Positions 7,077-15,267 of a DNA stretch of 23,380 bases are shown piece after piece. A program made the position numbers and the translations under genes. Position 1 is the stretch's first letter, and each line of letters opens with the position of its first letter. Source of the DNA: Flavobacteriales bacterium UBA1531 (GTDB taxonomy: Bacteria > Bacteroidota > Bacteroidia > Flavobacteriales_D > Sanyastnellaceae); the NCBI GenBank assembly GCA_002323795.1, contig DCPZ01000001.1:5148-28527 (forward strand), read 5' to 3'. Below the pieces are notes generated by a model. It worked only from the letters and a program-made list of their open reading frames with translations. It did no database searches and was not told where the DNA came from.

Positions 7077-7556
7077 ATGGGTGATAAAGGATTAAGACTC
7101 GGCCTTTCTGTCCTGCGAATTGCAGTGATTGTAGCAGGTGTTGTTCTCAGCTACATGATCACGTCAAGAAGTGGAACCGATGAGACTTTTGTCGAAGGCC
7201 AGGAGCGTTACGGAGCACTTCTTGATGGATTGTTTTACATCATTTACTTCGTAGGTATAGCATGTGCAGCTGCAGCGGTTTTGTTCGGCTTGGGATTCTT
7301 GGTCCTGAAATTAATGAACAATCCCAAATCGGTGATGGGGACCATCATAGGATTTGTTGGCTTTGTAATCATAGGGCTTTTGAGCTTTTACGTCTTTGCT
7401 GACGATACCGTGCTCAATGCGTACGAGGCGAGTGGCATCAAAGTCACAGCAGGCGAGAGTCTCTTTGCTGGGGGTGGGTTGTATTTCGTATATCTTTTGG
7501 GAAGTTTATCTATTTTGACAATCGTTGTTGCAGAAGTGCGCAGCGCATTGAAATAA
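7077..7556 (+). CDS. Small four-helix membrane protein in the exbB-exbD operon
   Basis: A 159-residue protein I cannot assign to a named family. It has four predicted membrane segments: about 8-29, 50-80 (long), 86-108 and 129-152, with short connecting loops and a charged loop 'SRSGTDETFVEGQERYG' between TM1 and TM2. It lies 11 bp after exbB and 7 bp before exbD1, so it is surely co-expressed. Similar small membrane proteins occur between exbB and exbD in other Bacteroidota as I recall, so an accessory or assembly role in the Exb complex is a reasonable inference, but nothing in the sequence proves it. No cysteines, metal motifs or signal peptide beyond TM1 stand out. Confidence 0.85.
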   Translation: MGDKGLRLGLSVLRIAVIVAGVVLSYMITSRSGTDETFVEGQERYGALLDGLFYIIYFVGIACAAAAVLFGLGFLVLKLMNNPKSVMGTIIGFVGFVIIGLLSFYVFADDTVLNAYEASGIKVTAGESLFAGGGLYFVYLLGSLSILTIVVAEVRSALK

Positions 7557-7563
7557 GACGAGA

Positions 7564-8388
7564 ATGGCACGCCGCGAATTAGCAGAAATCAACGCAGGAT
7601 CCATGGCGGATATCGCTTTTCTCCTCCTGATCTTTTGGCTGGTCACCACCACCATTGATTCGGATGAAGGAATCAAGCGACAGCTTCCTCCCCCCGTTCC
7701 TCCAGACATTGATGTGCCTCAAGCTAAGGAACAGAATGTGTTCAATGTTAAAGTCAACTTCCTCGATGAATTGCTTGTCGAGGCCGAGCCCCTCGACATT
7801 GAAGACTTAAAGGACAAGGCGAAGGATTTTCTAATCGCGACAGGTGACGGCATCATGGCCCATTCTGTTGGTCGTGAAACGGTAAGTAAGAATCGGGAGG
7901 TTGTCTTGATCACGGGTGCCAACGGTAAGACCAATGCCGCTTTTCCAGAACGTGTTTGGGTTCGAAAGGTGGATGTAGAGCAACGCATTGCCGAATACGA
8001 GGCATTCCTTGCTGCTGCAGAGGATGAGAATCGGAAGAAGAATTACACCAAGGTGTTGGAGAATTGGCAGGATAAATTAGCCACGATTGAATTGCTCGGG
8101 GGTGATTATAAGGAGCTTCCTTCATCGGCATTGATTTCCATGCAAAATGACAATGCGACGACATATGACACCTACTTGCAAGTCCAAAATGAACTGCAAT
8201 CTGCGGTCAATGAATTGCGGGATGAATTAGCGGTAGCAAAGTTTGGTCGCACCTACAAGGAACTGGAAGATTTGTACGATCGTAACTCAGAAGACGGTGA
8301 GTTGTTGAAGAAAATCATTGCTGTTCGTTCGGTTTATCCGCAGCGGATTTCAGAAGCTGAACCACGCGAAGGATCAACTTACTACTGA
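7564..8388 (+). CDS. exbD: ExbD-family protein, extended form (first of two)
   Basis: A 274-residue biopolymer-transport protein, about twice the length of E. coli ExbD (141). The N-terminal cytoplasmic tail and single TM (about 15-31) hold the essential membrane aspartate, Asp16, in 'SMADIAFLLLIFWLVTT'. A Pro-rich segment 'LPPPVPPDIDVP' follows, then a periplasmic domain split by a charged helical insertion (about 135-175). The downstream part 'ISMQNDNATTYDTYLQVQ' and a coiled-coil-like stretch match the longer ExbD proteins typical of Bacteroidota. It should pair with ExbB and ExbD2 in the inner membrane, transmitting proton flow to TonB. The stop is 1 bp before the exbD2 start. Confidence 0.92.
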   Translation: MARRELAEINAGSMADIAFLLLIFWLVTTTIDSDEGIKRQLPPPVPPDIDVPQAKEQNVFNVKVNFLDELLVEAEPLDIEDLKDKAKDFLIATGDGIMAHSVGRETVSKNREVVLITGANGKTNAAFPERVWVRKVDVEQRIAEYEAFLAAAEDENRKKNYTKVLENWQDKLATIELLGGDYKELPSSALISMQNDNATTYDTYLQVQNELQSAVNELRDELAVAKFGRTYKELEDLYDRNSEDGELLKKIIAVRSVYPQRISEAEPREGSTYY

Positions 8389-8389
8389 T

Positions 8390-8863
8390 ATGGGAAAGTT
8401 TAGAAAAGGAAACAAACGGGGAATGGCCACCATTTCGACAGCATCGCTGCCGGACATCGTCTTCATGTTGCTCTTCTTCTTCATGGTTGCCACGGTTCTT
8501 CGAACAGAAGAAGAGAAGGTGAGGTTGATTCGTCCTGAGGCATCTGAGCTCTACAAAATTGAAAAGAAGCATTTGATCCGGTATGTGAACATTGGTGTGC
8601 CAATGGATCGACGTTATGGAACAGAGCCTGTCATGCAGTTAAACGATGCTTTTGCATCACCGGATATGATTCAAGATTGGGTTAGCAATGAGCGCTTGAC
8701 GCTAGCAGAATCAGAGCAAAGTAAGATGTGGGTTTCGCTCAAAGTCGACAAAGACACCAAAATGGGGATTGTCACCGAAGTGAAGCAAGAGTTGCGGAAA
8801 GCTTCCGCTTTGAAGGTTCTCTATTCAGCATCTGGTCGCGACAGAACCCAATCAGCTGACTGA
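8390..8863 (+). CDS. exbD: ExbD-family protein, short form (second of two)
   Basis: A 157-residue ExbD. The basic N-terminus 'MGKFRKGNKRG' is followed by a single TM with the conserved aspartate Asp22 in 'SLPDIVFMLLFFFMVATV' and a periplasmic domain ending near 'VKQELRKASALKVLYSASG'. I chose the ATG at 8390, one base after the exbD1 stop; an upstream in-frame start at 8318 would run through the end of exbD1 and add residues without ExbD character. Two ExbDs of different length in tandem are usual in Bacteroidota energiser operons and may form a heteromeric complex in the ExbB pore. Last gene of the operon. Confidence 0.92.
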   Translation: MGKFRKGNKRGMATISTASLPDIVFMLLFFFMVATVLRTEEEKVRLIRPEASELYKIEKKHLIRYVNIGVPMDRRYGTEPVMQLNDAFASPDMIQDWVSNERLTLAESEQSKMWVSLKVDKDTKMGIVTEVKQELRKASALKVLYSASGRDRTQSAD

Positions 8864-8873
8864 ATTGCACAAA

Positions 8874-8910
8874 TGCCGATGTTTGGCCTTCTTTGGGCGC
8901 TAAACTGGCA
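8874..8910 (+). terminator. Possible weak terminator hairpin after exbD2
   Basis: Two stacked stems, TGCC/GGCA (8874-8877, 8907-8910) and GTTTGGC/GCTAAAC (8881-8887, 8899-8905, one G-U), enclose an 11-nt loop, 10 bp after the exbD2 stop. No T-run follows, so intrinsic termination is doubtful. The rest of the 164-bp gap up to the GT2 start holds only near-matches to the promoter consensus (TACATATG, TAACCTTTG). Confidence 0.35.
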
Positions 8911-9027
8911 ATGGGTTTCATCCTTTAGGGCTGAAAAAATAAATGTGTAAGCCACAAGGATTTCGAATCTACATATGCGATGGATTCTCCCGTAACCTTT
9001 GACGTAGCTCGTCGTATATAGGGATGC

Positions 9028-11091
9028 ATGTCCGATAACCTCAAGTTCTTTCATCTCCCCATAGATGAGTCACAATGGCACTCAGCTCGTGAGTGGCGCA
9101 TTACCCTTTGCTGTGTTTTCGGGACTCTGATTTTTGGTGTTTTCACCCTAATTGACCAATTGCCGATTCTCTTTGAGGAATGTGCACAGGGTGATTGGTC
9201 TGATGGAATTGGACATTTCTTCTACCTTCTTATAACCGCTCTTCTCATTTATGGGGGGGTGGTCTATCAATTTACACGAGCGTTTTATATACGTCGTAGA
9301 AGTAAGACCTTCAAACAGCCTTTGGAGGCCACGTCAAGAAATATTACTGATTTAACGGTGTTGGTCCCTTCATTCAAGGAAGAGTACAATACGATTTATC
9401 AGACACTTATGAGTGCTGTTTTTCAAGAGTTCGTGACCAAAAGGCTCGTACTCTTGATCGATAACCCGCCAAATCCGGCAGATCCCGAAGAGTTGAAACT
9501 CCTGCAACTAGCCCGAGGAATCCCCACGGAAATCCGTGATTTATTGAATCCAATGGCGGATTACATTCAAACCCAGGAGCAGCATATAAGTAGACTTTCA
9601 TCTGCTGATGATAAGTCTCGCCTCATTGCCGAGACATTCGAAGCATGCGGAAATTGGTTTGCTGATCAAGCTGCGCAAACATTGAATAACGGGCAGGATT
9701 CACATACCAATCGATTTTTTGCAATGGAAGTGCTTTTATCCCGTGCTTATACGTGTTGGGAATATGCTGTGAAATGGGAGGAGGGAGATCAAGAGGTTGG
9801 ACCAATGGCTTCTGCGTGGGACTTATTGCATTCTTGGTTTGAGGCAGAGATCAGTTCTTTTGAACGCAAGACCTTCGAGAATTGCACCCATGCATCGAAT
9901 AAGGCTTCAAATCTGAACAGTTACTTGGGCTTGATGGGGAATAGGTGGTCTGTTACACGCATGAACAGTGGTGAGCGTCAGTTGCATATGGATGGCAGTT
10001 GTGATGGGAATCAAGTCGTTGAAGAATTTGATGTGCCGGATTCTCCTTTTGTAATTACACTCGATGCTGATAGCTTGCTTCTTCCATATTATGCAAAACG
10101 ATTGACAGATGATCTGAATCGGCCTGATTTTGAGAGGGTCGCGGTAATTCAGACCCCGTACAGTTCAATTCCAGGAGCAGAAGGTCTATTGGAACGTATT
10201 GCGAGTGCAACCACAGATGTTCAGTACATCATTCACCAGGGGTTTACGACTTGGAACGCCACGTATTGGGTCGGGGCCAATGCTTTAATGCGTAAGGAGG
10301 CATTGGAAAACATTGCTTATTCATTTGAGGAAAGAGGGTTTAAGATGAAGCGTTACGTTCAGGATCGAACGGTCATCGAAGACACAGAGAGTACCATTGA
10401 TTTACTTCAGAGGAAGTGGACGCTTTGGAATCATCCTGCTCGATTGGCCTACAGTGCGACACCATCTGATTTTGGCTCGCTGCTCATACAGCGGAGAAGG
10501 TGGGCGAACGGCGGATTACTCATACTTCCCAGGGCGCTGTCTTATCTGCGAGGAAAGAGTGGATTCATTCAACGACTGAAAGAAGGATTTATGCGATTGC
10601 ATTATCTCGTGTCAATCACAGGAGTGAATGTCGGATTGCTTCTATTACTCTCCCTCCCCTTGACGGACAGTGTTGGATCGTTCTGGTTGCCTATGACAGC
10701 GGTGCCTTACTTCTATTTATACGGCAGGGATCTTCGTTTGATGAGGTATGCGCGTAATGACGTGTTCCGGGTATATGCACTCAATCTTCTGCTGATTCCT
10801 GTCAACATTGGAGGTGTGTTGAAGTCTCTTCAGCAGGCACTTACAAGGAAGAAGATCCCATTTTCGAGAACGCCAAAAGTGACGAATCGGACACCCGTGT
10901 TACCAAGCTATATCCTTGCTACCCTTTTGATCATTGTGCAATGGATATTTGGAGCTTATTGGGGTTTCAACAATGGCTATCCCAGTCAAGGATTTTTTGC
11001 TGCCGTCAATGCTATTATCTTAGGTTACGCCGTTTTTATTTTTATCGGGGCGAAGGACACCGTGAAAGACCTTTTTCGTTTCAACGATTGA
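9028..11091 (+). CDS. Membrane-bound GT2 glycosyltransferase, processive (cellulose-synthase-like) type
   Basis: A 687-residue inner-membrane glycosyltransferase. TM segments at about 25-43 and 63-82 precede the catalytic domain beginning 'LTVLVPSFKEEY' (109-120). The GT-A motifs are present: Asp145 in 'LLIDNPPNP', the DxD Asp346-Ala-Asp348 in 'ITLDADSLL', Glu451-Asp452 in 'VIEDTES' as the likely catalytic base region, and Gln488-x-x-Arg-Trp492 in 'IQRRRWANGG'. This D, DxD, ED, QxxRW set is typical of processive synthases such as BcsA and hyaluronan synthase. About five more TM segments follow. The stretch between Asp145 and the DxD is 200 residues, roughly three times that of BcsA, mostly helical and charged. 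No PilZ domain is present. The polymer made is unknown. It is convergent with the SGNH-like gene, 9 bp apart. Confidence 0.88.
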   Translation: MSDNLKFFHLPIDESQWHSAREWRITLCCVFGTLIFGVFTLIDQLPILFEECAQGDWSDGIGHFFYLLITALLIYGGVVYQFTRAFYIRRRSKTFKQPLEATSRNITDLTVLVPSFKEEYNTIYQTLMSAVFQEFVTKRLVLLIDNPPNPADPEELKLLQLARGIPTEIRDLLNPMADYIQTQEQHISRLSSADDKSRLIAETFEACGNWFADQAAQTLNNGQDSHTNRFFAMEVLLSRAYTCWEYAVKWEEGDQEVGPMASAWDLLHSWFEAEISSFERKTFENCTHASNKASNLNSYLGLMGNRWSVTRMNSGERQLHMDGSCDGNQVVEEFDVPDSPFVITLDADSLLLPYYAKRLTDDLNRPDFERVAVIQTPYSSIPGAEGLLERIASATTDVQYIIHQGFTTWNATYWVGANALMRKEALENIAYSFEERGFKMKRYVQDRTVIEDTESTIDLLQRKWTLWNHPARLAYSATPSDFGSLLIQRRRWANGGLLILPRALSYLRGKSGFIQRLKEGFMRLHYLVSITGVNVGLLLLLSLPLTDSVGSFWLPMTAVPYFYLYGRDLRLMRYARNDVFRVYALNLLLIPVNIGGVLKSLQQALTRKKIPFSRTPKVTNRTPVLPSYILATLLIIVQWIFGAYWGFNNGYPSQGFFAAVNAIILGYAVFIFIGAKDTVKDLFRFND

Positions 11092-11100
11092 GCAAGGACG

Positions 11101-12249
11101 TTACTCCTCTTTTTTGTTTGTGTCGTTGAGGATCAGGTTCAAACTTTCGCCTAAAATTTTGGTAAACTTTTTGGCCCCTGAACGCAAAAGATGGGTTTCG
11201 TCATATCGATCTCCCTTATGGTAAAGGGCTTCATTTCCAGCGTATCCCATCGATTCGAGGACATGATGATTCCCCCATTTTTCAATGGCAGAATAATAGA
11301 TGCATCCGTTGGTGTCCCAGAGATTTTGAAAATGAAAGATGCATTGTATGCCGTTTTTTTCGCATTTATTCAATAAGATTTCCATTTGGCCTAGAATGGG
11401 TTTGACGCGTCCATCGCAGTCCCAATTGATGGTGGGGTCTGGCAAGGTCTTTCGATAATCGAAATCTTGAGCAATGAATACTTGATGATTCATCAAGCTA
11501 TCCTTAGCGTTTGCCCATTTCGAGTGTGAGGAAGCGAGTCTTCCTGTTCTCCAGTCGGATTCTTTCAATTCGATAAAGCCTTTTTCGCTTGATCGGTTCA
11601 TCGGTTTTTCGCGATTTTGCATGTGTTTTGCAGGTCGCAAAAAGGCTACAACATGTTGCACCCAACCCCAAGCGAGAATTCGCGATTGCTCTAAATTTTG
11701 ATGAAATTTATTGGGTGCTTGCCACGGAAGATATCTGATTCTACGCTGCGATTCAATGAGATTCAGTTGAGCAGTGTTTCGAAGATTTGAAACATCCTCC
11801 CATGCGAGGAGTTCTTCAGGTTGCAACTCAAAGACGAGGACCTTCAATTCATTGGCTTCGGGACTGTCAATCAATTCATGCGCGAGGTAGAAGGATTCGG
11901 GCGGGGCAGAACGTTGGACACCGAAATTATACCACTTTAGGTGGTGGGCTTTCGTCGCCGAGTCTAACTGATTAGGTATGATATGATGTAAGACTGTGCT
12001 GGAACCAATAATCCATGCGTTTGCATCTTGTAGCTTTTCGTCAGCTAGCTTGGATTCGAATTCCGGCAGAGCACGCTCCCATTTGTGAAGGCCCGTCCAT
12101 GGGGTTATAGCTTGAGACAGTAACCAGAAAATGAAGAGACCTCCCAACGTCTTTTGAATCCAACGACGCCTTTTAGGTACCGTAGATTCCGCGTACAAAG
12201 CGCGTTTCGTTGCTCTACGGAAGTCCGATGAATGCCACTTTTTTTTCAT
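11101..12249 (-). CDS. Membrane-anchored SGNH-hydrolase-like protein
   Basis: A 382-residue protein with no family I can name with certainty. A basic cytoplasmic N-terminus ('KRRRWIQK') precedes one TM (about 34-50), so the rest should be periplasmic. Residues 'AWIIGSSTVLHHIIP' (78-92) resemble SGNH block I with Ser83 or Ser84 as nucleophile, and 'YDETHLLRSGAKKF' near the end has Asp350-x-x-His353, the spacing of the SGNH block V dyad. Proteins of this layout (AlgX/AlgJ-like, DltD-like) transfer or remove acyl groups on polysaccharides or teichoic acids. Catalysis is inferred from motifs only; the oxyanion Gly and Asn blocks are not obvious. Convergent with the GT2 gene, suggesting a shared polysaccharide role. 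The 150-bp upstream gap shows only a near-match promoter (TAATTTCG). Confidence 0.7.
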   Translation of the reverse strand: MKKKWHSSDFRRATKRALYAESTVPKRRRWIQKTLGGLFIFWLLSQAITPWTGLHKWERALPEFESKLADEKLQDANAWIIGSSTVLHHIIPNQLDSATKAHHLKWYNFGVQRSAPPESFYLAHELIDSPEANELKVLVFELQPEELLAWEDVSNLRNTAQLNLIESQRRIRYLPWQAPNKFHQNLEQSRILAWGWVQHVVAFLRPAKHMQNREKPMNRSSEKGFIELKESDWRTGRLASSHSKWANAKDSLMNHQVFIAQDFDYRKTLPDPTINWDCDGRVKPILGQMEILLNKCEKNGIQCIFHFQNLWDTNGCIYYSAIEKWGNHHVLESMGYAGNEALYHKGDRYDETHLLRSGAKKFTKILGESLNLILNDTNKKEE

Positions 12250-12399
12250 TTGGATACGGATCGAAAACCCTAGGCGCCTTTCTCGAAATTAGGGCATATT
12301 ACCCCGCATCATTTTTGCAGTTGTTTTTCTTTTCCAACCTTAGCAGTGAATTGGTCATTGTTCGCCTCGGCAATTATTGAATAGCCAGTCAGGACAGGT

Positions 12400-13341
12400 T
12401 CAAGCATTGCGTAAGATTTTCTCCGCGAGGACATTGCTGAGCTTGAAATAGCTCTCATGACTCCACCCAGCGACATGAGGAGAGAGGACTACCCGTTCGT
12501 CACGAGACAAGGTGTTTAGTGCTTGTGGACGTGTCGATAACCCCTCTAAACTCTTCTTTTCATATTCAATGACGTCCAAGATGGCACCTTGAAGATGACC
12601 CGAGTCCAATCCGGCTGCCACGGCAGTCGTTTCAACCACTGCCCCGCGCGATGAATTGATCAGGATGACTGAATTTTTGAACCGTTGAATCCAAGCTTTG
12701 TCCACCATTTTGCGCGTGATTTCGGTCAACGGGACGTGCAGTGAAACCACATCGCAATGCTCAAAAATCGCCGCAAGCTTAACCTCTTCAACTCCATATT
12801 CGCCATGGAAGCCTCGTTTCCTGATGTCATAAGCGAGCACCTGGCATCCGAATCCAGACAGACGTCGAGCGAAGGCACGTCCCATGTTGCCGTATCCGAT
12901 GATTCCGACCGTTTTCGATCCGAGTTCAGAGCCCCGATGACCTTCGCGGTCCCATCCGCCTTGTTGGACATGTTGGTGACTCGTGTGAAGCCTGTGCAGC
13001 AACATAAGCAATTGACCAATGACATGCTCACCAACCGAATCTGCGTTGCCTTCAGGTGAGTTGAACACTTTGATGTCCAGGTCGTTTGCCGCTTGTGTAT
13101 CTATGTTTTCAAGTCCCGCACCACTGCGTGCAATCCATTTTAATTGAGGCATGGCTTTCAGCATGGAAGTGTCCAAGGTCAATCGGGAGCGAATGACGAG
13201 GCCATAAACGTCGCAGAGAGTTCCGTTGAGAATTGATTCGCGGTCCATATCCGTTTGCCACTCACATTGCATGCCAGCGTCCTTGAGTCGATTGAATAGG
13301 ATAGGATGGACAGTGTCCAGAAAGACAATCCGTTTGTTCAT
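12400..13341 (-). CDS. D-isomer-specific 2-hydroxyacid dehydrogenase (SerA-like)
   Basis: A 313-residue NAD(P)-dependent oxidoreductase. The Rossmann motif 'GIIGYGNMGRAFARRL' (146-160) ends strand beta2 with Asp171, favouring NAD. The catalytic triad of the family is present: Arg231 in 'INSSRGAVVE', Glu260 in 'LDVIEYEK' and His288 in 'SPHVAGWSHES'. The substrate loop 'ARSGAGLENID' (71-81) and 'NSPEGNADSVGEHV' (94-107) resemble 3-phosphoglycerate dehydrogenase. There is no C-terminal ACT domain. serC is not nearby, so serine biosynthesis is plausible but not shown; glyoxylate or other 2-keto acid reduction is the alternative. It begins 1 bp after the mgtE stop, so the two are translationally linked. 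No clear terminator follows. Confidence 0.88.
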   Translation of the reverse strand: MNKRIVFLDTVHPILFNRLKDAGMQCEWQTDMDRESILNGTLCDVYGLVIRSRLTLDTSMLKAMPQLKWIARSGAGLENIDTQAANDLDIKVFNSPEGNADSVGEHVIGQLLMLLHRLHTSHQHVQQGGWDREGHRGSELGSKTVGIIGYGNMGRAFARRLSGFGCQVLAYDIRKRGFHGEYGVEEVKLAAIFEHCDVVSLHVPLTEITRKMVDKAWIQRFKNSVILINSSRGAVVETTAVAAGLDSGHLQGAILDVIEYEKKSLEGLSTRPQALNTLSRDERVVLSPHVAGWSHESYFKLSNVLAEKILRNA

Positions 13342-13342
13342 C

Positions 13343-14707
13343 TCAACTGAGAATCATGCCGCTAATCAGACTGCCCACAGCGAAATAAATCATCAATCCG
13401 ATGACGTCATTTACGGTCGTTATAAACGGACCGGTGGCCAATGCAGGGTCAATTTTGTACTTGTGCAGCATCAATGGCACAAACGTGCCAAAGAGTGCAG
13501 CAAAAATGATTACGCAAAGCAGTGCAATGCTCACTGTAATGCTCAATGCCGTTCCAAAATTGAGCAGGAGTGTAACCCCTAAGATGAGCACGCCGCAGAT
13601 GAGTCCGTTGAGGATTCCAACGCCTAACTCTTTCGACAATCGTCGAAGCAAGTCATTGGTGTTGATGTGGCTGGAAGCCAATCCTTGCACAACAATGGCT
13701 GCCGATTGAACCCCTACATTTCCACCCATTGCGGCAATGAGCGGAATGAAAAGTGCCATCTCTGCGTTTTCCTTGATGTCGAACCAGCCAATGACATACG
13801 CGCCACCGATTCCACCGACCAAACCAATGAGCAACCAAGGCAGTCGAGCGCGGGTGAGTGTGATCACATCGTCACTGGACTCAACGTCCTCGGAGATTCC
13901 GCTCGCAAGTTGATAGTCACGTTCTGCATCTTCAATGATGCTGTCAACGGCATCGTCGATGGTAATGCGTCCAACCAGTTTTTGTTTTTCGTCAACCACT
14001 GGCAACGCAACGAGATCATAACGCTCCATGAGCATGGTTGCTTTTTCGGAGGACTCATGTGCTTGGATGGTCACAATGCCATCTTCTTTTTGCAGCTCTC
14101 TAATTTTTGATCGGGTGCTCTCTGCTCCCAATAGCAGGTGTTTCATGCTCAATCGTCCCGTAAGCCGATCTTCCTCGTCCACCACATAAACGGTATAAAC
14201 CTGATGCAATTCTTCGGCTTGCCTTCGGATTTCTCGAATGGCCCGTGTTACGCTCCATTCTCCTTGAACTTTGACCAACTCTTTTGCCATCATAGCTCCC
14301 GCGGTTCCTTCTTCATAATTTAGAAGGTCCCTGATGTCTGAAGCACGTTCGTCATCTTCCAGATGGCCGATGACTTCTTCCGCTTTGTTCGGAGGCAACT
14401 CGGAAATGACGTCGGTGGCATCGTCAGAATCCAACTGCCCCATCACGTCACCAGCAATCTCTTCTGCCGTCATCCCAGAAAGCAAATCGGCTCGTTGATC
14501 TTCATCCAATTCAATCAGCACATCAGCTTTGACTTCTGTGTCAAGCAATCGGTAGAGGTAACTTGCAGGTTCCAGCCGCATTTGGTCCAAAATCTCTGCG
14601 ATATCCGTCGCGTGTAGACCTTCTGCCCACCTGCGCAACTCGGTGTCCTGTCCCGCCTCGATGCGGTCAGTGAGCTGTTGAATGAGGTCTTTATTGATAT
14701 CGATCAT
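13343..14707 (-). CDS. mgtE: MgtE-type magnesium transporter
   Basis: A 454-residue inner-membrane Mg2+ channel/transporter of the usual length. It has the N-terminal superhelical MgtE domain ('ELDEDQRADLLSGMTAEEIA', about 67-90), then two CBS domains (about 130-250), which in MgtE sense cytoplasmic Mg2+ and gate the pore, and a five-helix membrane domain from about 290. The pore motif 'PLIAAMGGNVGVQS' and 'DPALATGPFITTVNDVIG' in the last helix, including the conserved Asp of the ion path, are intact. Acidic residues abundant in the N-domain/CBS region fit Mg2+ sensing. No M-box riboswitch could fit the 60-bp upstream gap, so control is probably post-translational. A TAACTTTG element lies just upstream. 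Confidence 0.96.
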   Translation of the reverse strand: MIDINKDLIQQLTDRIEAGQDTELRRWAEGLHATDIAEILDQMRLEPASYLYRLLDTEVKADVLIELDEDQRADLLSGMTAEEIAGDVMGQLDSDDATDVISELPPNKAEEVIGHLEDDERASDIRDLLNYEEGTAGAMMAKELVKVQGEWSVTRAIREIRRQAEELHQVYTVYVVDEEDRLTGRLSMKHLLLGAESTRSKIRELQKEDGIVTIQAHESSEKATMLMERYDLVALPVVDEKQKLVGRITIDDAVDSIIEDAERDYQLASGISEDVESSDDVITLTRARLPWLLIGLVGGIGGAYVIGWFDIKENAEMALFIPLIAAMGGNVGVQSAAIVVQGLASSHINTNDLLRRLSKELGVGILNGLICGVLILGVTLLLNFGTALSITVSIALLCVIIFAALFGTFVPLMLHKYKIDPALATGPFITTVNDVIGLMIYFAVGSLISGMILS

Positions 14708-14723
14708 GACAGACGTTGCTGCT

Positions 14724-14731
14724 CAAAGTTA
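14724..14731 (-). promoter_or_regulatory. Bacteroidota -7 element for mgtE
   Basis: Minus-strand TAACTTTG matches TAnnTTTG exactly, in the tadA-mgtE gap, with about 13 nt of predicted leader. No TTG at -33. It may give mgtE a promoter separate from tadA. Confidence 0.5.
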
Positions 14732-14767
14732 AACAGGACTTGCGATTCGCCCGTCTCATCCATTGAT

Positions 14768-15235
14768 TTACAAGCGCTTTTTTCGCTTACTGGCAAAAAA
14801 AGACTTGACCAACATGCTGCATTCGTCTTCAAGAATTCCCCGATCTACCGTGGTCTTCGGGTGAATGAGGCGATCATCGGACTGCAACCCCCACTTTTGA
14901 AATCCTCGCTTTTCATCCGAAGCGCCATAGACAATTCTCCCAATCCTTGTCCAAAATGCAGCACCCGCGCACATCGGACATGGTTCAAGCGTCACATAAA
15001 GGGTGCACTGGTCCAAATGCTTTCCGCCCAAAAATTCGGAGGCTGCCGTGAATGCTTGCATTTCAGCGTGAGCCGTAAAGTCGTTGAGGCGTTCGCACAA
15101 GTTATGGGCCCGAGCAATGACTTGATTGCGTACGACGATTACGGCACCAACAGGCACTTCGTCTTGGTCGAAAGCATGCTGTGCTTCGGCCAAGGCGAGG
15201 CGCATATAGTGTTCGTCGTTCTTGGGCTGTTCCAT
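14768..15235 (-). CDS. tadA: tRNA-specific adenosine deaminase
   Basis: A 155-residue zinc deaminase that converts A34 to inosine in the wobble position of tRNA-Arg(ACG), an essential cytoplasmic reaction. The motif His56-Ala-Glu58 in 'FTAHAEMQAF' supplies a zinc ligand and the catalytic glutamate, and 'TLEPCPMCAGA' (82-92) supplies Cys86 and Cys89. The N-terminus 'YMRLALAEAQ' and 'EVPVGAVIV' are typical TadA rather than cytidine or guanine deaminase. The lysine-rich tail 'FFASKRKKRL' fits tRNA binding. It is 29 bp after the GT-B gene and 60 bp before mgtE. Confidence 0.95.
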   Translation of the reverse strand: MEQPKNDEHYMRLALAEAQHAFDQDEVPVGAVIVVRNQVIARAHNLCERLNDFTAHAEMQAFTAASEFLGGKHLDQCTLYVTLEPCPMCAGAAFWTRIGRIVYGASDEKRGFQKWGLQSDDRLIHPKTTVDRGILEDECSMLVKSFFASKRKKRL

Positions 15236-15259
15236 GGATTTGGTTCCTTCTCAGGAAAT

Positions 15260-15267
15260 CAAAGTTA
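15260..15267 (-). promoter_or_regulatory. Bacteroidota -7 element for tadA, overlapping the upstream stop codon
   Basis: Minus-strand TAACTTTG is an exact TAnnTTTG match whose first three bases are the TAA stop of the GT-B gene. The predicted leader is about 20 nt. No TTG at -33. Identical to the element before mgtE. Confidence 0.45.

Noticed and set aside
9028..12249. Possible horizontally acquired island (GT2 and SGNH-like genes)
   Set aside because: A sampled line of GT2 is about 45% G+C against about 48% in mgtE, too small a difference; no integrase, repeats or tRNA boundary was seen.
12268..12294. CCCTA/TAGGG inverted repeat followed by TTTT on the minus strand between the dehydrogenase and the SGNH-like gene
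   Set aside because: The stem is only 5 bp with a 17-nt loop; too weak to call a terminator.
14708..14767. M-box or other Mg2+ riboswitch before mgtE
   Set aside because: The gap is only 60 bp and the predicted leader about 13 nt, too short for such a structure.
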